From Bettongia penicillata ogilbyi (Eukaryota; Chordata; Mammalia; Diprotodontia; Potoroidae), in the NCBI GenBank assembly GCA_023548195.1, contig JAJHZJ010000252.1:5557242-5621241 (forward strand): a DNA stretch of 64,000 nt. Direction: 5' to 3'. Below the pieces are notes generated by a model, which saw only the letters and a list, made by a program, of their open reading frames with translations, ran no database searches and was not told where the DNA came from. This document shows positions 1 to 10,835 of this stretch, in pieces; within the stretch, counting starts at the first letter, position 1; each line of letters starts with the position of its first letter. The translations under genes were made by a program, and so were the position numbers.

Positions 1-339
1 CCACAGATGAACTGTAGTGAATCTTGAGGATAGCCTCCTAAACATGCACCCAGAGCACATCTGTCCTGCTTCCACCCTGGCCCCCCACAGCCAGGTTTCA
101 GGGAAGAAAGTCTTGCAGGTATAAGACCTGGCAACTTCCTTTCAGCAGTGCTAAAAAAGAAAGTTCTCACCATCAAAATCAAAGGGCTCACTATCAGAAA
201 CGAATGTGGTTTTATATAAATCAAAGTGGCATTAAGAAGATACATTACTATCTGCTTTACTTCTGAATCATACAGAATATAGAGACTTTCTTTTTGACTT
301 GTAACTAATACTGTTTTTCTCCTTCATTTGAGAATTTTG
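1..339. other. No recognised feature
   Basis: AT-rich sequence. I see no coding frame, RNA gene or repeat that I can name. Confidence 0.4.
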
Positions 340-430
340 AGAACAAAGATCATCTTGTTTTTCTATTTGTATCACCAGAATTTAATCCACTGCTTTGCAC
401 AGAATAAGTCCTTTACATTCTTTAATTGAA
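340..430 (+). repeat. L2-type LINE 3' tail, degenerate
   Basis: The order 'catcttgtttttctatttgtat', a short 'cactgctttgcacag', and 'aataagtcctttacattc' follows the layout of L2 3' tails (cagcacttagcacagtgcctggcacatagtaggcacttaataaatg). It is strongly diverged. Confidence 0.45.
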
Positions 431-1640
431 GTGGGAAGAATGAAAGCCTTGTGAACATACTTATTCCATTCTTAAGAATGAGATTTGCTTCTCCAAAGGT
501 TTACCAAAAATTTTGTAATTTCATTGATAAGAAATCAACTTGAAACTTCTCATTGCTCCAAAGATCAATTTTAGTTCATCTTTCACTGAGTATTTGAACT
601 GAACTTTTGCATCTCAATATGAAAAGGATCTCATTATCCTGATGTCATTCATTTGGTCAATAGGAATTATTTCTTAAACTATTTTAATTTTTTAGATGCA
701 CTATAATTCCCTCTCTGGCTCACTTTGCTTCTCCTTTCTCCCCATCCCCTCTGCAATTCATCTTTTTGTCAGTAACTCTACAATTTTTTTTGGATAATAT
801 AGGTGGGACTTTTTGGGATTTTTAGTATTTTTAGTATTCAATGTGACAAGTTTCTTATATGTCTGGGGATATATTTACTCTTGTTTAGGGACCTCTATTT
901 TACATCTTCTGTGAGTTCTCATTGGTTTATTACTTTTATATTCCCACAAAGAGCTCATGATGCAGGTGTTTGTCTTACTTATATTGCCATCACATTCCTT
1001 CTGCTGAAATGTCTGCTGTCATTTTTCTTCCATTTTTAGTGAGTCTAGAGAAACTACTTTGTGATTTTAATTTACTCACCATTTTGAACAAGTTCCTTCA
1101 CCTCTTGAATCTTTCAATTAGCCTGTACATCTATGATAAGATTCTCATGCTTCACTTTAAGTGGTCTATCCCAGTTTATACTTACATTTTCATCTAGCCA
1201 TGCTTAAGGCCATGCAGGTAGGCACAAGAATTGAGGCTAGAACTTAAATCCTTCGATGTAAAACCCAGAGTTTATGCAACAAAATAATTGGATTCTTTCT
1301 TTAAAACAAGAACATCAACTTTATATTAAGACTCCTGACACATTGGCACTTTGAATAGTTTCATATCCTGGTTTCTCAGTAAGGTAGCATGTACTTCTGA
1401 TTTGGAAATTGTTAATAACAGAAAAGGACAGAAATCATAACAGCTATGAAATACTAAGGAAACAGTTCATAGAGAAAAGATGTTTAGAACAAATATGGTG
1501 GCTGTTCCACTTCCCAGCATCAAACTGATATGAGGACATTGATATTGTATCTGGGAAATCCTAACATCTACTTTGTAACTATAGGACAAATATATACTGC
1601 CTAACTGTTGCTTTACTAAAAGAGATATGAATATGTATGC
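431..1640. other. No recognised feature
   Basis: AT- and T-rich DNA. The short open frames near 803-1197 are T-rich and lack any protein-like motif. I regard this stretch as non-coding. Confidence 0.45.
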
Positions 1641-1647
1641 TCACAAC

Positions 1648-1702
1648 TTAACACAGAATCTGGCATATAGTAGGCACTTAATAAATGTTTACTGACTGAC
1701 AA
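1648..1702 (+). repeat. L2-type 3' tail
   Basis: Contains 'ggcatatagtaggcactta' followed by 'ataaatgtttactgactgac', a close match to the terminal segment of marsupial L2 copies seen many times in this window. Confidence 0.7.
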
Positions 1703-2061
1703 GAAACCTTGTTTTGAAGAAGTAGAGCTGTCCAAGACCAGACCAGCATGTAGGTCAGAACAGATCGCAGAGCTGAGCCTGAGAAGAATCTTCAAAGATA
1801 AGATGCAGAAGGAACCTCAGAATTGGGTCAAAGAAAGCCATCAGAGCCTATACTGCTAATAGGTGCCCAGAAAAGTTGGCTGACGTTTGAAAGACTTTGC
1901 TCTGGAATCTGACAGAGTGGCCAGAAGGAACAAAAAGTCTCTATTACGCTGTTCTCTCCAAGTTTTCCTTCTTTCTGTATTGGTTTTTGATTCATGTGAT
2001 GACCACTAAACATTGGTATCCCCTGAGGCACTGGGCCCTTTTCTCTTCTCCCTCTCTACCT

Positions 2062-2262
2062 GGGATTCCTAACCTTTCTCTTGTGCTATGGACTCCTTTG
2101 GAATTCTGGTGCAACCTATTGACCTTTTCAGAGGATTATGTTTTTTAAAAATTGAAGGACATTATAAATTTCAGTTCAAAGTTAGTGAAAATAAAGATGT
2201 GATTTTTCTAATCCACTTCCTGGACCTCCAAGGGACCAGAGATTTCCTGTTAAGAGCCCCTG
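2062..2262. mobile_element. MER5-like hAT DNA transposon remnant
   Basis: A 200-bp non-autonomous element. One end reads 'gggattcctaacctttctc' followed by 'ctatggactcctttgg'. The other ends 'cctccaagggaccagagat..ttaagagcccctg'. These are roughly inverted versions of each other, as in MER5/Charlie elements, whose termini resemble 'caggggttcttaacctgggg'. Two more remnants of the same kind lie at about 58300-58486 and 61808-61978. It carries no transposase. Confidence 0.6.
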
Positions 2263-2269
2263 TTCCATA

Positions 2270-2572
2270 ACGCTATATCACTTGATGATCTTATCAGTTC
2301 CCATGGCTTCAATTACTATTTTATGCAAATCTGTATAAATCCAACCCTAATCTCTCTCCAGAGTTAGTCCCAAATCATCAGTTTCTTTTGGACATCTCAA
2401 ATTGAATATGCATCTCAAACTCTACATGTCCAAAACAGAATTCATCATCTCCCCAAATAAGTTTTCCTCTTCTAAATTTCCCCACTATAGTAGAGGAAAT
2501 CATTATATTTCCAATTACTGAGGATCATTATCTAAGTGTCATTCTTGATTTCTCATTCTGTCTTATACCACA
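2270..2572 (+). mobile_element. L2 LINE fragment (ORF2 region)
   Basis: Segments such as 'cacttgatgatcttatcag' and 'catgtccaaaacagaattca' match the L2 ORF2 stretch also present in the longer copies at 15.5 and 42.5 kb. It encodes no intact frame. It abuts the hAT remnant upstream and a SINE downstream. Confidence 0.7.
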
Positions 2573-2597
2573 TAACCAATACATTGTCAAGCCTTCT

Positions 2598-3035
2598 TCT
2601 GGAGAGCAGGTTCAATTTCCACTCGTAACAACACTGAGACCATGTGACCCTGGTAATATTACTTAACATCTCAGCTCCCCCAGGCAACTCTCTAAGACTT
2701 GAAAAAACTGTTACAGACCTTGTTGTTGTATTTGTGCTTCGTTGCATAAGAAGACCATGCCATCAGAGAAATGATGACATGACTTGTACTTGAGTTTTGA
2801 GTGAGGGAGGGCTGTGCAGGTCACCAGCCTCATTTCTCCTCCACAGCCATATGAATGCAGTGATCAGATATTCATCAGGATGACTGGAGATGACCCACGA
2901 TGCACCAGGAGACCTTGGGCCCTTTAGGCCAAGGTTTATTCAGGTACTCACTTAGGGTGAAATAGCTCACATTCTAATGGAGGAGAACTGAATTGATATA
3001 AAGGAATGCCCTATACCAATGAAATCACAGGTCTG
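2598..3035 (+). mobile_element. CORE/tRNA-type SINE (outer copy, split)
   Basis: The left part has the SINE body ('accatgtgaccctggtaat', 'ttacttaacatctcagc', 'ggcaactctctaagact'). The right part, after an insertion, ends 'ccctataccaatgaaatcac'. The same 3' end occurs in the SINE at 49165-49400, which supports reading both parts as one element. A second SINE (about 2718-2975) splits it. Confidence 0.6.
2718..2975 (-). mobile_element. SINE with LINE-shared 3' tail, nested in another SINE
   Basis: The plus strand reads 'ttgttgtatttgtgcttcg', 'aagaagaccatgccatcag', 'gggagggctgtgcaggtca', 'ccagcctcatttctcctcc' and 'atcaggatgactggag'. This is the reverse of a SINE whose 3' end reads 'gatgtcatggtcctcttc..aaggacaacaac'. 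Other copies are at 19278-19445 (-), 32640-32876 (+) and 40850-41040 (+). It lies inside another SINE, so it inserted later. Confidence 0.6.
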
Positions 3036-3511
3036 GACAAAATACAAAAACAAAACACAAATACTACTAAAATTTTGCAAGGTAAGAAACAGGAGTAAAA
3101 CCCCCTTTGGGATACTCTCCTAACTGGTACTCATACTTGTGAGCTGGGTATCCAGAAAAGCAACTATACATCATGGGTCTAAGCTCTTAAAAATTGGGTT
3201 CATGACCCTCAGTGTGCTTTGCATTAATAGTAAGTGATCAAAATTAGCTTTTAAAAAGTGATTTTTAAATATGGTTTAGTAAGAATGGTAGCTATGAAAC
3301 ATCCTCCCATATAAGCCTGGAAGGTATTAACCCACAAATGAAAATAACAGTGGGCACAAACTTAAAAGTACAATAGTAACAGGGTACATTTGTAGGAAAA
3401 CACCTATGATCAATGCTATTCATTCTCTGCAATTTTGGGGCCTCTAAGAGCTTTACCTCCTAGTTTAGTTAATTCTCAATGGTCAGAGGTCATGTTCCTT
3501 GAAATTGCTTC
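3036..3511. other. No recognised feature
   Basis: AT-rich unique-looking sequence. It could be a 3' untranslated part of the unrecognised minus-strand frame at 3512-3766, but I have no firm evidence. Confidence 0.3.
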
Positions 3512-3766
3512 TTACTTTGACTGCTTCTTTGTTTTCTCTCTCAAGTGCTTTTCAAACTCTCTTGAAGCAACAAATTCTCGAACTTCTAGAACAGGTTCTC
3601 CTTTAGGATGCATAGCTCTGGTGCTAGATGCCCCAGCTGACTGTGCCAGGGAAGAGGAAAGGGAAATCCCCTCTCCCTCCCAAAGTAATGATTCCCTCTT
3701 GAGGACTAGGTTCTTCCTCCACTTTTGATTCCCAACCTGGATGCTCCTGGACAAGCAAACTCTCAA
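3512..3766 (-). pseudogene. Unrecognised 84-residue frame; possible decayed retrocopy
   Basis: The frame encodes a hydrophilic, charged peptide ending in a basic stretch (about EFEKHLREKTKKQSK). It looks more protein-like than the microsatellite or T-rich frames around it. A second minus frame just upstream also gives protein-like sequence, which would fit a frameshifted retrocopy. I do not recognise the parent gene. No poly(A) tail or target duplication is visible. It could equally be a chance frame. Confidence 0.2.
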
Positions 3767-3985
3767 ACTGCTGAATGTATAACAACCTTTTGGGTCATAA
3801 TGTTGGATGCTATGACAGATTCAGAGAGTGGGGGAAAGAGGGTAAATCTACTTCTCCCCCAAAAGGGAAAGAGTTGAGTTCTGCCAACTGCTGATTCATT
3901 ATGAAACTGACTATATTTTTAATGGTAGATTGAAGGGGGACATAGCAAATCATTACTTGCCCAATGATAATGTTCCTTTATGATA

Positions 3986-4006
3986 AAGAGACAGAGAGAG
4001 AGAGAC

Positions 4007-4044
<38 letters not shown>
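3986..4044 (+). repeat. (GA)n / (GACA)n microsatellite
   Basis: A run of 'gagagagaca' units. The frame through it encodes only RERDRER-type low complexity. Confidence 0.95.
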
Positions 4045-4324
4045 GTTTATATATCCTAAAGAAATAATAGGGTGTCAATACTTGGTTAACACATTAACCC
4101 TCGAATTTGTGATTACTTCCTGTGAATGCATCAACTCAGTTTGGAAGGAGGAAGGAGACAGCATCTAGTACTATTATATGAGCATAAATAGAGTAATGCC
4201 TCCTCCTTAAACATATAAAAAGTACAGTTCTCGCAAAGCCACAGACTCCATGCATCTAGGAACATCACTCCTGGGAGTCTCTGCATGTCTTCCATGATGC
4301 TTCCATCTAGCAAGTTTATCAATT

Positions 4325-4385
4325 AAAGCAAGCACTATGCTTTGCACACAGTAGATACAAATAAGTATTTGTTTAGTGAACAGTA
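4325..4385 (+). repeat. L2-type 3' tail, degenerate
   Basis: 'gctttgcacacagtagatac' followed by 'aaataagtatttgtttagtg' fits a worn L2 tail. Confidence 0.5.
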
Positions 4386-4462
4386 GTAGTTGTGGCCGGG
4401 TTTGTACAAGAAGGAAAATTTAAACTAGACCTGAAAAGTTGAATACATAGAAAAAATAAGAA

Positions 4463-4650
4463 TCATAGAATTGCAGCTAGGAGGAGCCTTGCAAGGTTTC
4501 CAGTCCAACCTTCTTATTTTATAGGGAAAAATTAGGTCTGAACAAGGTAAAGTGATTGTTTTAGTCAAATATACAGGAAATGACAGAGAGAGGCTTTGAA
4601 CCTATTCCTCTGACTTCAAAACCAAGACTTTTATAGTGTACTACTTCATC
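4463..4650 (-). mobile_element. CORE/MIR-type (THER-like) SINE, antisense
   Basis: The plus strand reads 'atcatagaattgcagctagg', 'ccagtccaacc', 'ttattttatagggaaaaa', 'aaagtgattgttttagtca' and 'gaacctattcctctgactt'. This is the usual layout of reverse MIR/THER copies ('ttttacagatgaggaaactgag..aagtgacttgcccaaggtca'). Confidence 0.65.
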
Positions 4651-5185
4651 TCAGGAGAAGTTAAGGGAAGCTGCTGCAGCCACATGAGACTAGAATCAAA
4701 GGAAAGAATTAATAAGGTATGTGTGAACAATAATATGAAGCCAGCCTGGGTAGAGTTGGAAAATGTTATGGTATAACAGAAACAAACCAGATAATAACTG
4801 TATTTTTAATCTTAGCTTCTTTGCTTTCAGATTCCTCAAATAGCAGTTCCTTAATGCCTTCACAATTTTATCTCCTCTATATGCACTTGGTCCATTCTGG
4901 CTGCTTTATCCTATTGCTTTTTTTTTTAAATCATATGCCAAGACTTCAACATGAATTTGTTTGTAGAGGCAGGCAAGACGAATTCCAGAGTTGAATAGTG
5001 GGGTTGATACAGGAGACTTGGCTGGATTACTTTTTGGAAATTTCCATGAAGGCAAAGGTCCATATCATTCTGTCCTTGCTAAATGACAGCTAGACATGGA
5101 ATACAACAACCCTGAAGAATGAAAAATGAGTATTATCCAGAGGAAAATAAAGAGGGAGATGATGGGTATAAGCACTGTGGTTGTA
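4651..5185. other. No recognised feature
   Basis: Unique-looking AT-rich DNA with a short poly-T tract near 4919. Confidence 0.4.
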
Positions 5186-5338
5186 ATATATATATATATA
5201 TACATATATGTGTGTATATGTATATGTATATATACCTATATGTGTATGCATATGTACATATGCATACATATTTGCATAAATTGACATGCACATACATATA
5301 CACATACATGCATATACACATATATACATACACACAAG
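5186..5338. repeat. Alternating purine-pyrimidine microsatellite (TA/TATG/CATA)
   Basis: Continuous tata, tgta and cata units. Short frames here on both strands encode only I/Y/C/M-rich low complexity and are not genes. Confidence 0.95.
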
Positions 5339-5690
5339 CAATGAGGAATTCCAAAGGACAGAAGTAAAACATGTGATCAAGGAACTGTATAATAGAAAGA
5401 GGAGGGGTGGTGGTCATGTGGCCAGATTGATGGAAAACAAAAAGAATCTTAGAGTATTGTACTAATACCCTCATAGTGTCAAAGGAAAGCAAGGAGGGAA
5501 TGCAGCACATTGGATAAACCCCCTGTGATGACCTTTCGGGAATTTAAAGAGTTCTACATATGGCAAGTATGAATCACTGGAGGGAACTCCTCACTCAATC
5601 AGATTAAAGATTAATTGAGGTTTGGTTTACAAACATAATTACGACAAAATAGCCATTTGTCAAAATTTTTAGCCCTCAATGGTTTCCAGG
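5339..5690. other. No recognised feature
   Basis: Unique-looking DNA without a supported gene or repeat. Confidence 0.4.
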
Positions 5691-5691
5691 T

Positions 5692-5920
5692 AGTTCTGAA
5701 GCTTGGAGTCAAGAAGACTTGAGCACCTCAAATGCTTCCTGGCTCTGTGACCCTTGGCAAATCACTGAACTCATGTTTCAGTTTCCTCAACTGCAAAATG
5801 TGAGTGGTAATAGCATCTACCTAATGGAGTTGCTTTTTTTTCATAATTAAATGAGATAATATTTGTAAAATGCTTAGCACAGTTCTTGGCACATAGTAGG
5901 TTTTTAATAATTGGTTTTCC
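5692..5920 (+). mobile_element. MIR-like CORE-SINE (nearly full length)
   Basis: Contains 'ttggagtcaagaagacttga', 'tggctctgtgacccttggc', 'tgtttcagtttcctcaactg', then 'aatgagataatatttgtaaa' and the L2-type tail 'cacatagtaggtttttaata'. This is the standard layout: tRNA-like head, CORE, L2-type tail. Confidence 0.75.
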
Positions 5921-6513
5921 CCTCCCTTCTTTTCCTTTCCCTATGCATGGTGATCTTGATTTGTTTTGGAGACTACCTAGCATTTGAGGAAGGAGTAGTG
6001 GGGCTGAGTTATCTCTAAAATTCAGTAGTGTTATTAATTCCCTAGTATTCTAGAGAAATCATTGGTTTGATAGCGGTTCAACTCTTTGAACAAGGATGTT
6101 AACAACAGTCATGGAGGCATGGATTCTGATCCTCATATCTGTACTCATATCATGACAATCAATGATAGCTTCAAGTGCAGAGGATATAATTATTCATCGT
6201 GCTTAGCAGTTAGTGTGAAGTATCTAAAAAAAGTTTCAGATAAATTATCTAGATAATGATAAACCATTCATAAAGTTAAGCAATGACTTCTGCCTTGCTT
6301 AAAAATTGTCTTGAATATAAAATTTAAAAGAAAAAACCTACCCATATTTTTATGTTTTTCAGTGATTTTACAGTTCAATAGAAGAAATTTTGTACATTGT
6401 TTTCCAGCTGCCTAAATGATTCATAGCAGGTATTACAAGTCCCTTCTCCTACTAATGTCTGAAAATGGAAGCAATTTTCATGAAATCAAGCTCTGTAATT
6501 CTTCTCTGTAGCT

Positions 6514-6515
<2 letters not shown>
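5921..6515. other. No recognised feature
   Basis: AT-rich unique-looking DNA. Confidence 0.4.

Positions 6516-6561
<46 letters not shown>
6516..6561. repeat. (AT)n microsatellite
   Basis: About 23 uninterrupted AT units. Confidence 0.97.
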
Positions 6562-6564
<3 letters not shown>

Positions 6565-7270
6565 ATTAGAAAATACCATTCATGACCAAACCATTCAATA
6601 AGACACAAAATTAAATTGCAAGCAAAGGAAGACTAAGATAAAACCTTTACTCTTAAGAAGCTCCAAATCTTTTTAGATTTGACTGATGGAATATTAGTCA
6701 GGTACTAATCAGAACAATGTACCCTAGAAGTGTTTTGGAAGCTCAGAGGAGTAAGAGGAAGATCAACACGACCTGGAAACACATGCAAAAGAGCACATTG
6801 AGAACAAGACCCATGGAAATCAAATCTACAGTGCCAGGAGGGGTGCTCTTAAACTACCTTAAAGTTAATTTTTAGGTTCTTTAGGAAAAAAAATAGAGGA
6901 TTTATTTTTTTCAGAAGAAACCATGCTATAAATGATGGTTAGGTCCTCACGCCAAGACCAAAAAGAACATTTAACTCATGATGTGTCTTAAATATAGAGC
7001 TATAAAAATAATACCTGATAACTACATGGGATACTGTTTCTATGAGGAAACTCACTGAGTGATAGCTTGAGATGCCAAGGAACAGATCATCCCTCCATGG
7101 TGATGGTAATGCGAGCTTGCCTAGCTCCAAATTGCTGATAGTGGCTTTGGTGAATTAGGATATGACCTTCCAACAGGAGAAGAGTAAGTAGAACAAATCC
7201 TAGTAAATTAGGATCCAGAGCATTGAAGGTAAAGCACCGGTGGGGGAGTGGAGGAGGGTGACCCCTTTGA
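6562..7270. other. No recognised feature
   Basis: No motif or repeat that I can name. Confidence 0.4.
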
Positions 7271-7271
7271 C

Positions 7272-7500
7272 TGCTAGGGTTTACAGTGGATAGAATGTTA
7301 GATTCTACTAAAGACAGGAAGATCCAAGTTCAAATCCTATTTCAGACGCTTATGAACTGAATGACTCTGGGCTTAACTTCCATCTACTTCAGTATCTTAA
7401 TCTGTACAATAGGGATAACAGTAACACCTACCATCAGGGCTACTTTGAGAATCAAATGAGAAGATACAAGTAAAGTGTTCTGCAGATCATACAATTGCTA
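7272..7500 (+). mobile_element. MIR-like CORE-SINE
   Basis: 'aggaagatccaagttcaaat', 'gaatgactctgggcttaact', 'aatctgtacaatagggata' and 'aatcaaatgagaagatac' follow MIR order. A TATTAT-rich tract follows and separates it from the next SINE. Confidence 0.7.
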
Positions 7501-7563
7501 TTCTTATTATTGATATTATACATGTATAATATATATTATATAATATTATTAATAATATTATTA

Positions 7564-7800
7564 TTGGACAGCTAGATGGTGTAATGGACAGAGCACCGGG
7601 TCTAGAATCAGGAAGACTTGAGTTCAAATCCAGCCTCACTTGCTAGCTATGTGACTCTGGGCAAGTCACTTAACCCTGCTTGCTTCTGTTTCCTAATCAA
7701 TAAAATGAGCTGGAGAAGGAAATGGCAAATGACTGCAGTATCTTTTTCAAGAAAACCCCAAATGGAGTCATGAAGAGTTGGACACAACTCAGATGTATTA
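7564..7800 (+). mobile_element. tRNA-type SINE, long form
   Basis: Reads 'ggacagctagatggtgtaat', 'gagcaccgggtctagaatca', 'tgtgactctgggcaagtca', 'aaatgagctggagaaggaaa' and 'aaccccaaatggagtcatg', with an AACAATAACAACA-type tail to about 7829. This is the abundant marsupial SINE. It is only moderately diverged, so it is younger than the MIR copy beside it. Confidence 0.85.
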
Positions 7801-7829
7801 TAATACATAACACATAACAATAACAACAT

Positions 7830-9230
7830 CATTATTGGTTCAAAACTGACTTGTTCCTAATAGACGTCTTTAAATGCTGTTTTCATTGCCTAGCAGTCAG
7901 TGTTTATTTGTGTGCTTGCACTAAGCTGCAAATTTCCCCCGAGTCAATGAGCTTGATCTTTGTTTTTTCTCCTCACTCATTGCTTGAGTGTTGATTTCAA
8001 CCTTTCAAGCACTGTGGTGGCCATTCCCAGAAAAGATTTCTGTCTGGGAAAAATCTTGGCTGGCCCTTCATAGATAGGGAGTATTCTAATCTTATGACCG
8101 ATGGGAGGAGGCAATCACAGAGTTAAAAACTAGATCCTCTTCTAAGGACGCTCAATCTTAGTAGAAGAATATGAGCAGCTTTTCCTTGAAAGTTCATGGG
8201 ATGTAGCACTCAGAACAGATAACTGATGGAAGAATGGGGCTATTCCATCTCTTAAAGGACCATTATTAGAAAATTGGTGATACGTGGGTTATTTTGTTCA
8301 ATTATGAGAACTATTTAATAAGGTTTTGACTTTTTAATATTTTTTCTTTCTCATTGGTGAGGGAGAGAGAAAAATAAAGGCTAGTTAATTGAAAAATAAA
8401 GTTTAATTTGAAAATACATAATAGGTAGAGAAAATGAGAGAATTTTAGTAATTATAATATATTCAAAACTAGGTTATAACTACATCCTGGATATGGCTAT
8501 CCCCCCACCTATTTGCTAGGAAACCTTCTTCCTATCATGGCTGAAGAGGAGAGTGTCTGACCCATCACTCAACAGCTCCTGGGATGACCTCTACTCTCTG
8601 CTGTTTCACTGCTTCCCTTAAACTTCTATAATTTGAATTTTGCTCCACTGGGGATATATTTCCATTTATAACATGATTTCTAAGCAATTAACTGCTACCT
8701 AAAACACTGTTTTGTCTCATGTGGTTTTGGGAGAGAACCAATTAATGGTTCCCAGTGGGGTATCCCTGCCTTAGCTCCCAAATACATTTATGTGTCTCAG
8801 TCAACTGACTAATTACTCACTCTCTTGTCTTTTTCAAGTACCAGGGATCAACTTATTGGTTTTCATGCTTCCAACACCCGTTGGTTCTGAGTAGGCTTTT
8901 TCTCATTCCTCCCACCCCCCCCCAAGAAAAGAATGCAGCCCTTTTTCAAATTTTCTTGCTAGTAACCCAGAATAAAATGTCTAGGAATAAAAAGACTTCT
9001 TTCCATACCCTTCTTCCTTTTTATTTCCCCCTTAGCAAAAGAGAGCCAAAGTATAGGTATGATGGGTGGGGTTTCTTTGTAAGCAGGAGACAGATCACTC
9101 ATCTGATTTTATTCTGTTATATCTTGTCTCATTGAATTACTGAGTTTTGTTTATTTCACTCTAAGGTTTTCCATTTTCTGTTCTAATCTTTTTATGCTCT
9201 TTCCAAGTGCTTGAAATTAATTCTTTACCC
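7830..9230. other. No recognised feature
   Basis: About 1.4 kb without an identifiable gene. The frame at 8881-9135 has low-complexity P/F-rich sequence and no motif. Confidence 0.4.
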
Positions 9231-10435
9231 TGCTGCAGCCTGAGGTGCTGGACCTAGATGAGAATAAGGATGACCTGGAGGTCTTCATCAAGGATGCCTT
9301 CCTGATGGACATGAGCACTTATAGTCCTTGATGTCTATATCCTCTTTATCCATGTTAAATCAATATAAATTTGAGGATGAGCCAGACTTGAAGGATATTT
9401 TCATTATAGCTGATGGTCCCCATCTTGCTGCAATTGAAATTTTCATCACCTTACAACTAAGACATCTCAGGGTGAATTTGATTCTAGTGAATTTGAAGTT
9501 CGAAGAAATTATCAAGATTTTTGTTGATTAAAGGGAAAACCTGAAGTATATCCCACCTTCATTATTCTTTCTTCACCAGAAAAAATTCATAATGAAAAGC
9601 ATAGTGGAACAGTTTAATGAAGACTTCACTGAGACTTGAAGAAAGGCACTACATAAATTCTGAAGTCAAATTGCTGATCGCCCAATTAACTTTTAATGAA
9701 GACTTCCAAGTTTGTTTTGTTTTTACTGTACAAACCTGGGGACTCTTTTTGCACAAAAAACAAGGTCTTGAATTGCTTAATAGGATGAGGCAGACAGTCA
9801 GAGCTGTAGCATGCTCCGTGAGAGGAGTTAAAAACCACCCAGATGAGTTCACTGAAATGAATGAATGTGTAGGCACATTTAACCAGGAGAAAAACTTAAT
9901 AAAAAAATATCTCATAGAATTTACAAGAAAGAAAAGGAATATTTTGAAAAAATGAAGAAATATGGACCAGTCTATGCCTGGTGATTAGCATCTGAAGATG
10001 ATCTGGTTGAGTTCCTGAAATGTGTAGTGCAAAACTGCATTGGCAAGTGTTGTAAGGACACTAAAAGAAAAATATATGACCTTTTCATGACACTGCTTCC
10101 AATTGTACTTGAATATGTTCTTTATAGTGAAATGTTAATGGGAGCTATGCAAAGAAGAACCCAGATTCAAGCAGAACTGAATTCCAGAGTTGAAGCTTTG
10201 ACCTACAAAAAGGCTGAAGGCAATTGCTTACAGAAGAGATCAGAAAATTAGAAGATAAGGTAGAATGTGCTAATAATGATTTGAAAGCTGACTGGGACAG
10301 ATGGAAACAAAACAAAATGATATCAAGTTGGCATTTACAGAGATGACTGACAAAAATATCAGCTACTGTGAACAGTACCTTGCCACAACTCCAACTGACG
10401 TTCATCTGGAAGAAACATCTGAAGATAAATCTTGA
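9231..10435 (+). pseudogene. SNX7 (sorting nexin 7) processed pseudogene, 5'-truncated
   Basis: Conceptual translation across frames recovers the sorting nexin 7 protein in order and without introns. It opens with the acidic N-terminal segment (LDLDENKDDLEVF, about 9246), then the pre-PX motif YKFEDEPDLKD (about 9363) and a decayed PX phosphoinositide-binding domain (9360-9720). The BAR-like C-terminal half follows, with RMRQTVRAV (about 9787), EYVLYSEMLMGAMQRR (about 10110) and LEDKVECANN (about 10245). It ends in HLEETSEDKS and a stop at 10433-10435. SNX7 is a membrane-remodelling sorting nexin that acts on endosomes. This copy has several in-frame stops (for example near 9330 and 9530) and frameshifts, and it lacks about the first 40 codons, so it cannot make the protein. 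SNX30 is the closest alternative parent, but the N-terminal segment fits SNX7 better. Confidence 0.85.
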
Positions 10436-10835
10436 GCATGTTTAAGGACTGCTGCCTAACTTTTGGTGATATAGTGCCTAGCAACCAAAGACATTCTCTA
10501 TGGGGTGGAATGTATTTAATATAACTGGGTCAAAATGTAGTTACTGTATCTGGAAAGCCAATAATTTGAAAACTTAGGTACTCCAGGGTTCTCCCCTGCA
10601 TTTTGATTATGGAATACATACATACTTAGGTATATAAGCATGCATGTATGTATCTATCTGTCTGTCTAGTTGGGTTTTAGTTAATTTATTCCAACATTTT
10701 TGTCTGTAAGCACTTGCATATGGTAATTGTTTTTTCAAAATGCTGCATTTGATTTATTATATTTAAAAAGATTGTAAAGGATCCATTGAAGAAAAAAGTT
10801 TAATGAGAAAAAATGCCAGCTTCAAACTGTTTCTT
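10436..10835 (+). pseudogene. Probable 3' UTR remnant of the SNX7 retrocopy
   Basis: Non-coding AT-rich sequence follows the stop directly, with no SINE or LINE boundary before a patch of A-rich sequence near 10795-10818. It contains a CATA/GTAT microsatellite at 10615-10670. No clean poly(A) tail or target duplication is visible, so the 3' limit is a guess. Confidence 0.4.

Noticed and set aside
5090..5510. Frames rich in Y, I, C and M on both strands
   Set aside because: They are translated alternating TA/TG microsatellite.
7564..7800. A functional tRNA gene in the SINE head
   Set aside because: The head is only tRNA-like; there is no intact cloverleaf, and it continues into a SINE body and tail.
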